Counted from the first letter of the stretch, positions 42,911 through 52,439 are shown. The stretch is 64,000 nt of DNA from Halomonas cupida (GCF_900142755.1 NZ_FRCA01000001.1:432888-496887), one strand, 5' to 3'. Notes: a model not told the origin generated them from the letters alone. Translations and numbers: made by a program.

Positions 42911-44910
42911 CAGGATTCCTCCGTGGTCCGTCGCCGGCGGCGTGGTGCGCTGCTACTGGCGCCAGAGCGTGACTTGCGGCTGCCGGTACCACTCGAGGTT
43001 CTGGAGCTGTTGCCGGCCTTGCTGCTGCGCCGTGATGTGGTCGAGCGACGACGTTGGCGTGGAGTGGCATCGGGGATCGCCTGATGTTGGCGGGCCTCGC
43101 TCAGTGCCTGGGCCAACCGCTGTGAATCGGCGGCGGCCACCAACTGATGCAGGTCGTTGACCAGTGCATCGAGGAAGGGGGCGGGATTGTCCTGGTTGGC
43201 GATGGCCTCCAGTCGCTGTTCCCACAACGCGGTGCGTTCCGGCCGACCAACGGCGGGTGGCACTGATTGAATCAGCGCGACGCCCAGTTGGGTAGCACGC
43301 AGTGACTTGCCGTCACGTACCAGGTAGCAGCGTTCGATCAGTGTCTCGATGATGTTGGCGCGGGTGGCCTCGGTGCCCAGGCCGTCGGTGTCGCGCAGTG
43401 TACGACGTACCTCGCTGTCCTCGACATAGCGCGCGATATTCATCATCGCCTTGATCAGACTGGCATCGGTGAAGTGTTCCGGTGGCCGGGTCTGTTTTTC
43501 CTCGACCTCGGTGGCGAGCACTCGGCAGCTCTCCCCCTGGCGCAGACTGGGCAGTGGTGGTGTCTCTTCTCGGGTGGTGAACAACGGCTTCCAACCGGGA
43601 GCAATGATTTCCTGGCCCGAGGCACGGAAACGCTCGTCGAGAATGATGAACTCTGCCTTGACCTCGCAGGTTTCCAGCGGTGGGTAGAACTGTGCCAGGA
43701 CGTTGCGGGTGATCAGGCGATAGACATCGGCTTCCTGACGCGTCAGGCGCGTCGGGTCGAAGGGCTTTCCGGTGGGCGACAGAGCATGGTGTGCGCCCAC
43801 CCTGGTGTCATCCCATGCCCTAGAGCGCAGGCTCATGTCAGCATTGGCCAGCCAACTGCTCAGAACGTCATCCCGGGCGCAGGCACTGGCTAGTTGTTGC
43901 GGCATGCCCTTGAGGTGTTCCCGGGGCAGATAGCGACAGTCCGAACGCGGGTAGGTGATCAGCTGGTGGCGCTCGTAGAGGCGTTGGCAGATATCCAGCA
44001 CTGCCTTGGCAGAGAGCCCGTGGCGTCGCGCTGCATCGACCTGCAGTGCGGACAGGGAATAGGGCAGAGGTGGGGGTTGGCGGCGCTGGCGTCGATCCAG
44101 GTTGGTCAGTTGTCCCTGGGCGCCCTGGAGGCGTTCCGTCAGAGTGTCGGCGGGTTGACGGTCGAGCAGTCGGCCACGCTCATCAAGGCGATGGCCCTCG
44201 CCCGGAACCCACCAGGCGCGTAGCTGTCCACTGGCCACCGCCAGCTGTGCCCAGAGCACGAAGAACGGATAAGGCGTGAAATCCCGGATTTCCTCGTCCC
44301 GTCGTACCACCAGGCCAAGCACGGGTGTCTGCACTCGGCCGATGGACAGCACGCCATCATGACCGGCCTGACGACCGATCAGCGTCCAGGCGCGGGTCAG
44401 GTTGATACCATACAGCCAATCGGCTCGTGCGCGGGTCTCTGCGGCCCGGTAGAGCGGAAGGTAGTGGGTGTTGTCCTCGATGCGGGACAGGGCCCGGACC
44501 ACGGCTGGTCGGTTCAGGTCACTGATCAACAGACGCGCGATGGCCCCTTTCCAACCCAGATGCTCGATGACTTCCTGGACCAGCAACTGGCCTTCGCGAT
44601 CCGGATCTCCGGCGTGCACCACGCTGGCGGCGCGTTTGATCAAGCCACGCAGTACACCAAGTTGAGAGCGTGCCTTGGGCCGCGGTGTCAGCTTCCATTG
44701 TTGCGGCACGATGGGGAGGTGATCACGTCGCCAGGTCTTGAAGGCGGCATCATAGGCATCCGGTGGCGCCTGTTCGAGCAGGTGGCCGACACACCAGCTG
44801 ACAATGGTGTCTCCGGCCTCGATATAGCCGTCACGCCGCTGTGCAGATGCGGGCAAGGCCTCGGCGATGGCGCGAGCAAGGCTGGGTTTTTCCGCAATGA
44901 TCAAACGCAT
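42910..44910 (-). CDS. topB: DNA topoisomerase III
   Basis: Type IA topoisomerase that decatenates DNA and resolves recombination intermediates. The 666-residue product has the TOPRIM domain (IIAEKPS at 4-10; DPDRE at 102-106), the catalytic Tyr320 in LITYPRSDC, and a C-terminal tail of about 50 residues very rich in Arg, Ser and Thr, likely for DNA binding. The usual C-terminal zinc fingers are absent. Confidence 0.95.
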   Translation of the reverse strand: MRLIIAEKPSLARAIAEALPASAQRRDGYIEAGDTIVSWCVGHLLEQAPPDAYDAAFKTWRRDHLPIVPQQWKLTPRPKARSQLGVLRGLIKRAASVVHAGDPDREGQLLVQEVIEHLGWKGAIARLLISDLNRPAVVRALSRIEDNTHYLPLYRAAETRARADWLYGINLTRAWTLIGRQAGHDGVLSIGRVQTPVLGLVVRRDEEIRDFTPYPFFVLWAQLAVASGQLRAWWVPGEGHRLDERGRLLDRQPADTLTERLQGAQGQLTNLDRRQRRQPPPLPYSLSALQVDAARRHGLSAKAVLDICQRLYERHQLITYPRSDCRYLPREHLKGMPQQLASACARDDVLSSWLANADMSLRSRAWDDTRVGAHHALSPTGKPFDPTRLTRQEADVYRLITRNVLAQFYPPLETCEVKAEFIILDERFRASGQEIIAPGWKPLFTTREETPPLPSLRQGESCRVLATEVEEKQTRPPEHFTDASLIKAMMNIARYVEDSEVRRTLRDTDGLGTEATRANIIETLIERCYLVRDGKSLRATQLGVALIQSVPPAVGRPERTALWEQRLEAIANQDNPAPFLDALVNDLHQLVAAADSQRLAQALSEARQHQAIPDATPRQRRRSTTSRRSSKAGNSSRTSSGTGSRKSRSGASSSAPRRRRRTTEES

Positions 44911-45302
44911 GGGGACGCCCTATCCACGAAGAGTTATGTATATTCTTCCAGTATGTCAGCGGCGATGCCAGGTTTACCATTTTCGTTGTCGTGTACAAGT
45001 ATCATATCGGTTTTTGTGGCACCCTTGATGACTCATGACGTGGCGGGTGATGAATGCCACCCTCTGGCCTTGACGCGCGCGGGTTTTTGGCTCCGACGGC
45101 CAGGATGCTGATGGTGAGGGGCGTGGACAGTGGCCATGTCGGTATCACCAGGACGATGAGAACACAGGAGTGCATTACAGCGTGTCCGGAATGCACGGAA
45201 GGACACAGGATCGGCTGGAAACTTCCACGTACGGGAACTGAACTGCCCTTGAGCGTGAAGGGCTGGTAGACTGTGTCGCTTTTTTTGAGTTTGGAGATGG
45301 CA
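44911..45302. other. Divergent region between topB and the SEC-C gene
   Basis: No gene in 392 bp. The topB side (44930-44960) is AT-rich with TATACAT on the minus strand, a possible -10. A 6-bp hairpin GCCCTT/AAGGGC lies near 45246-45264. Nothing else is recognisable. Confidence 0.35.
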
Positions 45303-47141
45303 ATGCTGGCAGTATGGGTGGATCAACTGCTGGGCTTTGCCTCGGGCGCCCTCGCAGCCATTCGACAGGACGAACGTTATCCGACCTTGATGCGCTGGGC
45401 GAGGGAAGAAGGCCCGGGGCGAGTAGGTGGGGACAAGACACTGGCTCAGGCATTGGCGCCTGAGTTGTGGTCGCAGACGCCGCTGGAACGGCTCGGTTTT
45501 GCCTGTGAACAGTTGGCGCGTCCCGGCCGTAATGAGCCCTGCTGGTGTGACTCGGGGCGCAAGATGAAGCAGTGTTGTGGTGCCGTGAACTTGCCGGGGC
45601 ACTTACCGCCACATCTGATGTGGATGCTGTCGTTGCGTGAATGGAAGGGCAGCACGCTGAAGGCGGCGCTGGCCAGTGGCCGCGCACCGGCGCAGGCATT
45701 GCTGGAGGCCGGGCTGATTGCCGCGGAGTCGGGGCAACGTGGACGTGCCCAACAGATTCTCGAGTCCTTGTTCGACAACTCCGACTGGGATCGGCTGCCG
45801 GAACAGGCTGAGCCGGCCTTCGAGATTCTCCTCGACCTCTTCCAGGAACGCGGCTTCTATCGCAAGCGCGAGGCTCTGCTCGATGAGGTGCTCGAACGCG
45901 GGCCCATGTTCCTGCGTGGCGTGGCACTTGAGCGCCTGTGCCTGATGCATCTGGACAACGACGATCTCGATAGCGCTCGCTCAGCTTTCGTGCGTGCCCA
46001 GCAGGCACTGCCGGATTCTCCGACCCTGGCCTATGTCGAGGCCATGTTGCTGCTGCATGAGGGCAACGAAGAAGAGGCCGTCGAGCGTTCAAGGTTCTGG
46101 CTGCGCCGCCTGACCCGGAGGGGCGACCTGGATCCTGATCAGCTGCAGTTCCTCGCCGACCTCGCTGATAACCCCGGTGCCACCCTGGCCGATCAGTTGC
46201 TCAGCGCCGAGGAAGATCTTGGTGATGCACTGGTCGGGCTTCAGACCCTGTTGGCCGAGCTGACGCCACCACCGCCCATCAAGGTAAAGCAACAGGATGG
46301 TGAGCTGGTCTATCGGTCTACGGCGCGCGAGGACACCTTCTTTGCAGAGTTCCAGGAGGGGTTCGAGATCGAGATCGACCCAGATGCAACAATGGGCTTC
46401 CTCGGTGACCCCTGGGTCAATGCCGGGCAGTGGCTGCCGGCGCTGTGCTCCAATCCGGAACAGCTGGATTCACCAGCGGTGCTGCAATCCGTGGCTCTGG
46501 CGCTGACCAGCCGCTTCGGCAGCCTGCCGTGGATGGCTCCGAGCCTGTTGGAGCCTCTGGCGGAACGTCTGGAGCGTTGGTTGATCCAGGTGCGCCAGGC
46601 CGGCGATGGTCCGTTGTCATGGGATCGGGCCGACAATGTTCAGCTACTGCGTGCCGGACTTGCGCTGGTGGTGGGGATGGAGCGTGGTTCACGTCAGCAT
46701 TCCCGTGAACTGGCCGAGTTGCTGCTGTCGCTGGACAGCGGCGATAGCCTGGGACTGCGCGAGCTGGTGCTGGATCAGTTGCTCCGCGAAGGACGCAATG
46801 ATGAAGCCCTGGAGATGAGTCAACAGGCTCTGGCCAGTGCAACGGGCGATGAGGAAACGCCTTTGCTGGGCATGTACATGGGGCAGGTACTGGCGCTGTA
46901 TCGGCTCGGCAAGCTGGACGAGGCTGCGAGTGCGCTGGAACGGGCGCGGCGTCACAACGGCCATGCCATCATGCTGTTGTGTGCCGATAACCCACGACCT
47001 GCCAGTGTCGCGCCCAATACCGGCGCGGAGGTGGATCCCGGCACCCGTGCCGAGGCGTGGCAGTATCGCACCTTGATGCGTGATCAGTGGCGCAATACGC
47101 CGGGAGCGCTCGACTGGCTCAGTAGTGCTTCCCGCAACTGA
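45303..47141 (+). CDS. SEC-C motif protein with helical (TPR-like) repeats
   Basis: 612-residue cytoplasmic protein. Near residues 76-94 lies a SEC-C zinc-binding motif (GRNEPCWCDSGRKMKQCCG), as at the end of SecA. Most of the rest is Ala/Leu/Glu-rich paired helices with TPR-like spacing (for example 130-300 and 470-590). No catalytic motif is seen. SEC-C domains bind zinc and often accompany nucleic-acid or secretion proteins, but no specific role can be assigned. The ATG at 45303 follows GGAG at 6 bp; earlier GTG and ATG options are spaced worse. Confidence 0.75.
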   Translation: MLAVWVDQLLGFASGALAAIRQDERYPTLMRWAREEGPGRVGGDKTLAQALAPELWSQTPLERLGFACEQLARPGRNEPCWCDSGRKMKQCCGAVNLPGHLPPHLMWMLSLREWKGSTLKAALASGRAPAQALLEAGLIAAESGQRGRAQQILESLFDNSDWDRLPEQAEPAFEILLDLFQERGFYRKREALLDEVLERGPMFLRGVALERLCLMHLDNDDLDSARSAFVRAQQALPDSPTLAYVEAMLLLHEGNEEEAVERSRFWLRRLTRRGDLDPDQLQFLADLADNPGATLADQLLSAEEDLGDALVGLQTLLAELTPPPPIKVKQQDGELVYRSTAREDTFFAEFQEGFEIEIDPDATMGFLGDPWVNAGQWLPALCSNPEQLDSPAVLQSVALALTSRFGSLPWMAPSLLEPLAERLERWLIQVRQAGDGPLSWDRADNVQLLRAGLALVVGMERGSRQHSRELAELLLSLDSGDSLGLRELVLDQLLREGRNDEALEMSQQALASATGDEETPLLGMYMGQVLALYRLGKLDEAASALERARRHNGHAIMLLCADNPRPASVAPNTGAEVDPGTRAEAWQYRTLMRDQWRNTPGALDWLSSASRN

Positions 47142-47170
47142 TGCTGTGAAGCGCCGTGCACTCCCTCCCA

Positions 47171-47256
47171 CTCCCTCCGACATGCTGTCATGTCGGGGGA
47201 GGTCGGGGAGCGTGTGATTCAGGCAACAATCCAGTGAGGCAGGGTGACCCACTGGA
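47171..47256. terminator. Two hairpins between convergent SEC-C and ampG genes
   Basis: The first pairs CCCTCCGACATG (from 47173) with CATGTCGGGGGAG (47189-47201) around CTGT, with one bulge. The second pairs TCCAGTG (47230-47236) with CACTGGA (47250-47256). One probably terminates each converging transcript. Confidence 0.55.
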
Positions 47257-47264
47257 TTATCGGG

Positions 47265-48650
47265 TTAAGTATTCGGCTGCTCTGCGTTGTCCGCGTTCAG
47301 CGAGGGTGTCAGGTGGCGTCGCCAGACCTGGATGGCCATGAGGATCGCCGGGATACCCATCAGCGAGGCGATCACGAAGAAGGTGGTATAGCCGTAGTCG
47401 GTGACCACGATACCCCCGAAGCCGGACAGGAACTTGCCGGGCAATGTCATCAGTGACGAGAAGATGGCGTACTGGGTAGCGGTATAGCCACGCGATGTCA
47501 GGCTCGACAGGAAGGCGATGAATACCGCGCTGGAAAGCCCGTTGCTGAGATTATCGCCGGTAATCGTCGCCACCAGCATGCTGATGTTGTCGCCACTGTT
47601 GGCCAGCACTGCGAAGACCAGATTGGTGGCGGCGGTCATGATGGCGCCCAACACCAGGATGCGACCGATACCGTAACGTGCCACCAGCAGCCCGCCCAGC
47701 AGTCCCCCCAGCAGACTCATGATCACTCCGAACACCTTGGTGACATCGGCGATGGTCTTGAGTTCGAACCCCAGGTCGATGTAGAGCGGATAAGCCATCG
47801 ATGCCATGGCCAGATCACTGATCCGGTACAGGGCAATGAAGGCCAACAGGTAGAAGCCGAAGCGGCCATAGCGTTGCCACAGATCGACAAAGGGACTCCT
47901 GAACAGTACCAGCCAGGCACCGAGCCGCTTGGCGGTGCGGCCGCGGTGGCGATGGGTGCGCAGGTACTGGCGCAGTTGGGCGTCACTGCGGAAGGTCGCC
48001 GAACGAGCGCGACGTATCGGCTCGGGGCGAAGCAGCACGGTCAGCATACCGATGCCCACCAGTATGGCCATGGTCAGGTAGGACAGGTGCCAGGACCAGT
48101 CCTGGGCGAGGTGCAGGGCTCCGGCGCCAGCGATGATCAGGCCGCCGCGATAGCCGATGATATAGGTGGAGGCCATGGCCGCCTGAAGGTCTTCGCTGGC
48201 CGACTCGATGCGGAAGGCATCGATGGCGATGTCCTGGGTAGCCGAACCGAAGGCGACCAGCAATGCAAACCCGGCGACCAGCCAGAGTTGATTGACCTCC
48301 GAGCCTGCGGCGATGCTCGACATGCCGAGCAGCCCGATCATCATCAGCGCCTGGCCACTCAGCATCCAACTGCGGCGTTGCCCCAGCCAACGGGTCAACA
48401 GTGGAATGGCCACGCCATCCACCACCGGGGCCCAGATGACCTTGACCGAATAGATCAGGCCGATCCATGAAAAGAAGCCGATGGCGGCGACCTCAACGCC
48501 ACTTGAGCGTAGCCAGGTGGTCAGAGTCGAGAAAACCAGCAGAAAAGGGAGACCGGCAGAGAAGCCCAGAAACAGCATGGTAATGACGGGAGCCTTGAGG
48601 TAGATCGCCAGGCTATCGCGCCAGCTACGCTGTCTTGAGGTTTCGGTCAT
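47265..48650 (-). CDS. ampG: Muropeptide permease AmpG (MFS)
   Basis: Inner-membrane importer of GlcNAc-anhydroMurNAc peptides for peptidoglycan recycling. The 461-residue product has about 12 membrane helices and AmpG-type motifs: GFSAGLPFLLVFSTLTTWL near the start, LGQRRSW in the first loop, ATQDIAIDAFRIE in helix 4-5, and TGDNLSNGLSSAVFIAFLSSL (given in part) late in the protein. The ATG at 48650 has AGGAGG upstream. The amidase gene at 54.5 kb could process the same muropeptides. Confidence 0.88.
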   Translation of the reverse strand: MTETSRQRSWRDSLAIYLKAPVITMLFLGFSAGLPFLLVFSTLTTWLRSSGVEVAAIGFFSWIGLIYSVKVIWAPVVDGVAIPLLTRWLGQRRSWMLSGQALMMIGLLGMSSIAAGSEVNQLWLVAGFALLVAFGSATQDIAIDAFRIESASEDLQAAMASTYIIGYRGGLIIAGAGALHLAQDWSWHLSYLTMAILVGIGMLTVLLRPEPIRRARSATFRSDAQLRQYLRTHRHRGRTAKRLGAWLVLFRSPFVDLWQRYGRFGFYLLAFIALYRISDLAMASMAYPLYIDLGFELKTIADVTKVFGVIMSLLGGLLGGLLVARYGIGRILVLGAIMTAATNLVFAVLANSGDNISMLVATITGDNLSNGLSSAVFIAFLSSLTSRGYTATQYAIFSSLMTLPGKFLSGFGGIVVTDYGYTTFFVIASLMGIPAILMAIQVWRRHLTPSLNADNAEQPNT

Positions 48651-48968
48651 GTAGGAGCCTCCTGGGCTGTTCATGCAGGATAATCAGCAGAATCAACAAG
48701 GCCGCAGTTGCTGATTCCGAGATGTTAGAATGTAGGCATAACGAGCGGCGCTCGACGGTCAGAGGCCGGCTTCGAAAGTCGCCACCGGATATCGAGTCGT
48801 TACGACTCGCGTCGGGGCCCTGATGGCCTTGTCCGGGCGCCGATCACGGAATTGTTACAGAGCCGCGTTGCTGATACCACCGGTTCGGGGTCACACCGGA
48901 CACGCCTGGCATTTTTCAGACAGGGCCTGGCGATGGTACCAGCTTGCGGCATGAATGATGGGAGAAGC
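48651..48968. other. Divergent region between ampG and rfaH
   Basis: No gene in 318 bp. A 7-bp hairpin with a 3-nt loop, CGAGTCG-TTA-CGACTCG, lies at 48793-48809 and would be in the rfaH leader. No ops or JUMPstart element was found. Confidence 0.4.
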
Positions 48969-49511
48969 ATGAGTCACACCGATCCAGCCACTGACACGCC
49001 AGACGACGATAGACCGCGTTGGTATGTCATTCAGTGCAAGGGTGGCGAATCGTTCCGTGCGGCAGAGCATCTGGCCAATCAGAATTATGAGCTGTTCCAC
49101 CCGGTGCTGGAAGTTCAGAAGAAACGCCGTGGCCGCCTCGAGTGGGTGCAGGAGCCGCTGTTTCCCCATTACCTGTTTCTGCGTCTCGACCGCGTGGCCA
49201 GCAACTGGCGTCCGATTCGTTCGACGCGCGGTGTGTTGCGCATCGTGACGTTCGGTACCGCAATGCCGGTGCCGATCAGCGACGAACTGGTCGAAGTATT
49301 GCGTCAGCACGGCGTCACACGTAGCGAGAATCCACGCCAGTTGTACTTCCGTCAGGGAGAGTCGGTGGACATCACCGAGGGACCCTTCAAGGATCTACAG
49401 GCCGTTTTCGAGAGTCACAAGGGCGAGGAGCGAGCGATCGTGCTGCTTAACCTGCTGCATCGCCAGCAGCGTCTGGAAATGCCGGTCTCGCAGCTCAAGC
49501 GTCATGACTGA
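48969..49511 (+). CDS. rfaH: Transcription antitermination factor RfaH
   Basis: NusG paralogue that boosts long operons for LPS, capsule or pili by binding ops DNA. The 180-residue product starts with a short polar tail, then the NGN domain (RWYVIQCKGGESFRAAEHLA..., LFPHYLFLRLD, STRGVLRIVTFG) and a KOW-type C-terminal domain (GESVDITEGPFKDLQAVFESH). The ATG at 48969 has GGGAGAAG upstream; an ATG six codons earlier is possible. No target operon lies in this window. Confidence 0.9.
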   Translation: MSHTDPATDTPDDDRPRWYVIQCKGGESFRAAEHLANQNYELFHPVLEVQKKRRGRLEWVQEPLFPHYLFLRLDRVASNWRPIRSTRGVLRIVTFGTAMPVPISDELVEVLRQHGVTRSENPRQLYFRQGESVDITEGPFKDLQAVFESHKGEERAIVLLNLLHRQQRLEMPVSQLKRHD

Positions 49512-49581
49512 TGGATGGATTGCCGGGGGATTCGACAGCCCTCGGTGAGCAAGCACTACTGGATATCCCCTGGAGTTGAAG

Positions 49582-50088
49582 ATGAACATAACCTCACAGC
49601 ACGTCGCGACACTGCATTTTGTGCTGACCAACACGGATGACGAGGCGCTGGATGACTCGCGGCAGCGTGCCGAGCCGTTGGAATATCTCCACGGTCACGA
49701 CAACCTGTTGCCGGGCCTTGAACGCGCCCTGGAAGGTCGGCAGCCGGGTGAACAGTTGAGTGTGACTCTGGTGGCAGCGGATGCCTATGGCGAGCGTGAC
49801 GAGGCGTTGGTGCGCCAGGTGGGGCGACAGTCCTTCCCGGTGCCTGACCTGGAGCCGGGCATGTGTTTCCAGACGCCGGGTGAGGCCGGACCTCAGATCG
49901 TCACTGTGGTCGCAGTGGATGCGGATAGCGTGACCATCGATACCAATCATCCGTTGGCCGGCCAGACGCTTACCTGGCAGTTGGAAGTACTGGATGTCCG
50001 CCCGGCGACGCGTGCCGAGCTGGCCAAGGGCCATCCATTGCCACCGGGTGTCGAGGCATCCGCCGTCGAGGATCGCAAGGTACTCTAG
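49582..50088 (+). CDS. FKBP-type peptidyl-prolyl isomerase, SlyD-like
   Basis: 168-residue protein with SlyD layout: an FKBP beta strand (VATLHFVLTNTDDEALDDS), PLEYLHGHDNLLPGLERALEGRQPGE, an insert-in-flap chaperone domain (about 70-130) with VVAVDADSVTIDTNHPLAGQ, and the closing strand LTWQLEVLDV. It lacks the His-rich nickel-binding tail of E. coli SlyD. The ATG at 49582 has GGAG 6 bp upstream. It probably folds proline-limited proteins in the cytosol. Confidence 0.88.
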   Translation: MNITSQHVATLHFVLTNTDDEALDDSRQRAEPLEYLHGHDNLLPGLERALEGRQPGEQLSVTLVAADAYGERDEALVRQVGRQSFPVPDLEPGMCFQTPGEAGPQIVTVVAVDADSVTIDTNHPLAGQTLTWQLEVLDVRPATRAELAKGHPLPPGVEASAVEDRKVL

Positions 50089-50141
50089 GTGTGGTGATCC
50101 GTCGCCCTCATCCGATGAAAGATAGCGCCACAACAGCACAC

Positions 50142-50183
50142 TTGATGTAGATCAGTATTGCGTGATCGCAACAGCGTTAGGAT
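50142..50183 (+). promoter_or_regulatory. FNR/Anr-type box with class II promoter spacing
   Basis: TTGATGTAGATCAG (50142-50155) matches the FNR/Anr consensus TTGAT-N4-ATCAA at 9 of 10 positions. A TAGGAT -10 lies at 50178-50183, predicting a start near 50190, which puts the box centre at exactly -41.5, the class II position used by FNR-family activators. Confidence 0.6.
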
Positions 50184-50212
50184 GGCTGCATCGACATCGC
50201 GGGAATGCCACC

Positions 50213-50317
50213 ATGTCATGCGGCCGGTTTTCATGGGCCCGGTGCAGCTCTCTCCCGATGACCTTGTCAGGTCGGTTGGAACGCCAGTTTCGCGATAGTC
50301 ATCATCGCAGGCGTTGA
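50213..50317 (+). CDS. Possible 34-residue peptide inside the candidate small RNA
   Basis: ATG at 50213 to TGA at 50315-50317 encodes 34 residues with an Arg/His-rich end (RLERQFRDSHHRRR). A weak GGGA lies 10 bp upstream. No family is recognised. It may be chance, but short frames in Anr-dependent small RNAs have precedent. Confidence 0.25.
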   Translation: MSCGRFSWARCSSLPMTLSGRLERQFRDSHHRRR

Positions 50318-50364
50318 GCCGTCGTCCTTCGTCAGGGGAGGGGGACTCATAACCCCCTTTTTTC

Positions 50365-50394
50365 AACCGACCCTCTTTGGGTCGGTTTTTTTTC
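50365..50394 (+). terminator. Strong intrinsic terminator of the candidate small RNA
   Basis: AACCGACCC (50365-50373) pairs with GGGTCGGTT (50379-50387) around TCTTT, followed by a run of T residues to 50393. A textbook rho-independent terminator on the plus strand, 280 bp past the nearest upstream gene. Confidence 0.9.
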
Positions 50395-50521
50395 GTACCC
50401 GGTTTTTCTGTACCTGCCAGACCTCGGCTCTTGCCATAGGATGACGACACCAGCTCCGAGAGCGGACGGAGGGAGATATGTATGGAGAGAGTGGTAGGCT
50501 GTTACAGGTGTAGCGCGGAGG

Positions 50522-50551
50522 GCGCCAGCGAGCCGAGTGGCTCGCTGGCGC
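50522..50551 (-). terminator. Hairpin after proS
   Basis: GCGCCAGCGAGCC (50522-50534) and GGCTCGCTGGCGC (50539-50551) form a 13-bp perfect stem with a 4-nt loop, just past the proS stop on the minus strand. No T run follows on that strand. Confidence 0.65.
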
Positions 50552-50557
50552 TGGCGA

Positions 50558-52279
50558 TCAGATCCTGATGGTCTTGCTCAGGAAGTCGACAATGGTATCG
50601 AGGGGAACCATGGTAGCGTCGCTGTCGCGGCGGCCCTTGTACTCCAGCTCACCGTTGTCGAGGCTGCGGTCTCCGACCACGACGCGGTGAGGAATACCCA
50701 TCAGTTCCTGATCGGCAAAGCGTACACCGGGGCGCAGGTCACGGTCGTCGAGCAGTACGTCGTAGCCGGCATCGACCAGGGCATCGTGCAGGCGCTCGGA
50801 CTCTTCACGCACACGCTGTGACTTGTGGGCATTCATCGGCACAATGGCGACCTGGAAGGGAGCCAGAGCATCCGGCCAGATGATGCCGTTGTCATCGTGG
50901 TTCTGTTCGATGGCGGCCGCCACCACGCGAGTGACACCGATGCCGTAGCAGCCCATCCAGGGTTGGATAGCCTTGCCTTCATCGCCCAGTACGGTGGCAT
51001 TCATTGCTTCACTGTACTTGCGGCCCAACTGGAAGACGTGACCCACCTCGATGCCACGCTTGATTGCCAGCACGCCCTTGCCGTCCGGCGAGGGGTCGCC
51101 CTCGACAACGTTGCGGATATCGGCGACTTTCGGCAGTGCCGCATCGCGCTCCCAGTTGATCCCGAAGTAGTGCTTGCCGTCGATATTGGCGCCGGCACCG
51201 AAGTCACTCATCAGCGCCACACTACGGTCGATGATGATCGGCATCTCGAGGCCAACCGGGCCCAGTGAACCGGGGCCTGCACCCACGGCGGCACGAATCT
51301 CTTCCTCGGTGGCCATGGTCAGCGGCGTGGCCACTTCCTCGAGATGCTCAGCCTTGACCTCGTTGAGCTCATGGTCACCGCGCACCAGCAATGCCACCAG
51401 GCCGCCTTCGTTACCGCGCACCATCAGGGTCTTGATGGTTTTCTCGATAGGCAGGCCGTGCTGCTCGACGAGGGTGGCAATGGTTCTGGCGTTGGGAGTG
51501 TCGACCAGCTCCAGGTCCTGTTGGGGAGCCGCACGCTGAGCATCGCTTCCCAGCGGCGCAGGCAGCGCTTCCGCCTTCTCCATGTTGGCGGCGTAGTCGG
51601 ATTCGGTGGAGAACACGATGTCGTCTTCACCGGAATCGGCCAGCACATGGAATTCATGGGAGCCGGTACCGCCAATGGAGCCGTTGTCGGCGATCACCGG
51701 ACGGAAGTCGAGGCCAAGACGGGTAAAGATCCGTGTATAGGCGTCGTACATCTTCTGGTAGGTGTCCTGCAACGAAGCCTCGTCCACGTGGAAGGAGTAG
51801 GCGTCCTTCATGATGAACTCGCGTGAACGCATGACGCCGAAGCGCGGACGAATCTCGTCGCGGAACTTGGTCTGGATCTGATAGAAGTTGGCCGGCAGCT
51901 GCTTGTAGCTGGAGACCTCGCGGCGCACCAGATCCGTGATCACTTCCTCGTGGGTCGGGCCGACACAGTAATCGCGCTCATGACGGTCCTTGAGGCGCAG
52001 CAGTTCCGGACCGTACTGTTCCCAGCGGCCGGATTCCTGCCACAGCTCGGCGGGCTGGATGGCTGGCATCAGCACTTCCTGAGCTCCGGCGCGATCCATT
52101 TCCTCGCGCACCACACGTTCCACCTTGCGCAGTGTCTTCAGACCCAGTGGTAACCAGGTGTAGAGGCCCGACGTCAGGCGGCGAATCATCCCGGCACGCA
52201 GCATCAACTGATGGCTGACGACTTCAGCGTCAGCCGGGGTTTCCTTCATGGTGGCGATGAGAAGCTCGGTGGCACGCAT
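50558..52279 (-). CDS. proS: Prolyl-tRNA synthetase (bacterial type)
   Basis: Charges tRNA-Pro with proline. The 573-residue product matches the E. coli length (572). It has the class II motif 1 region ([23 protein letters not shown], given as its parts), motif 2 ([19 protein letters not shown] region), the central editing (INS) domain between about 225 and 405 with [11 protein letters not shown], and motif 3 ([13 protein letters not shown]). The ATG at 52279 is preceded by AAGGAAA. Confidence 0.97.
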   Translation of the reverse strand: MRATELLIATMKETPADAEVVSHQLMLRAGMIRRLTSGLYTWLPLGLKTLRKVERVVREEMDRAGAQEVLMPAIQPAELWQESGRWEQYGPELLRLKDRHERDYCVGPTHEEVITDLVRREVSSYKQLPANFYQIQTKFRDEIRPRFGVMRSREFIMKDAYSFHVDEASLQDTYQKMYDAYTRIFTRLGLDFRPVIADNGSIGGTGSHEFHVLADSGEDDIVFSTESDYAANMEKAEALPAPLGSDAQRAAPQQDLELVDTPNARTIATLVEQHGLPIEKTIKTLMVRGNEGGLVALLVRGDHELNEVKAEHLEEVATPLTMATEEEIRAAVGAGPGSLGPVGLEMPIIIDRSVALMSDFGAGANIDGKHYFGINWERDAALPKVADIRNVVEGDPSPDGKGVLAIKRGIEVGHVFQLGRKYSEAMNATVLGDEGKAIQPWMGCYGIGVTRVVAAAIEQNHDDNGIIWPDALAPFQVAIVPMNAHKSQRVREESERLHDALVDAGYDVLLDDRDLRPGVRFADQELMGIPHRVVVGDRSLDNGELEYKGRRDSDATMVPLDTIVDFLSKTIRI

Positions 52280-52439
52280 GGATCAGGAGTTTCCTTCAAT
52301 ACGTAAAGACGAGTCGCCGCCGGTGACAACGGCGACAGATTGTTCCGCATTGTACGGGGATCGCGGGGTGGCGGCAAAAGTCATGATGCCTGGCAGCGTT
52401 GAAGGCTCTGCGGGGGCGACTTGCTGCCGGACATCTCCA

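Larger units (their letters stand above)
50190..50394 (+). ncRNA. Candidate oxygen-responsive small RNA
   Basis: The predicted transcript of about 205 nt starts under the FNR/Anr-type promoter and ends at a strong terminator. It contains a nested hairpin (AACGCC at 50280-50285 pairing with GGCGTT at 50310-50315, with GCGAT/ATCGC inside), several GGA triplets, and a 34-codon frame at 50213-50317. It lies in a 469-bp gap between the slyD-like gene and proS. The size, control and embedded short frame recall PhrS, the Anr-dependent small RNA of Pseudomonas aeruginosa; homology is not shown. The alternative is a long 3' untranslated region of the slyD-like gene. Confidence 0.5.

Noticed and set aside
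48675..48968. Possible JUMPstart/ops element near rfaH
   Set aside because: No GGCGGTAG-type core was found, and rfaH itself is not expected to carry one.
50340..50360. CTCATAA flanked by GGGGG/CCCCC resembling a tRNA anticodon arm (CAU)
   Set aside because: No acceptor, D or T arm around it; the following hairpin is a terminator, not a T arm.
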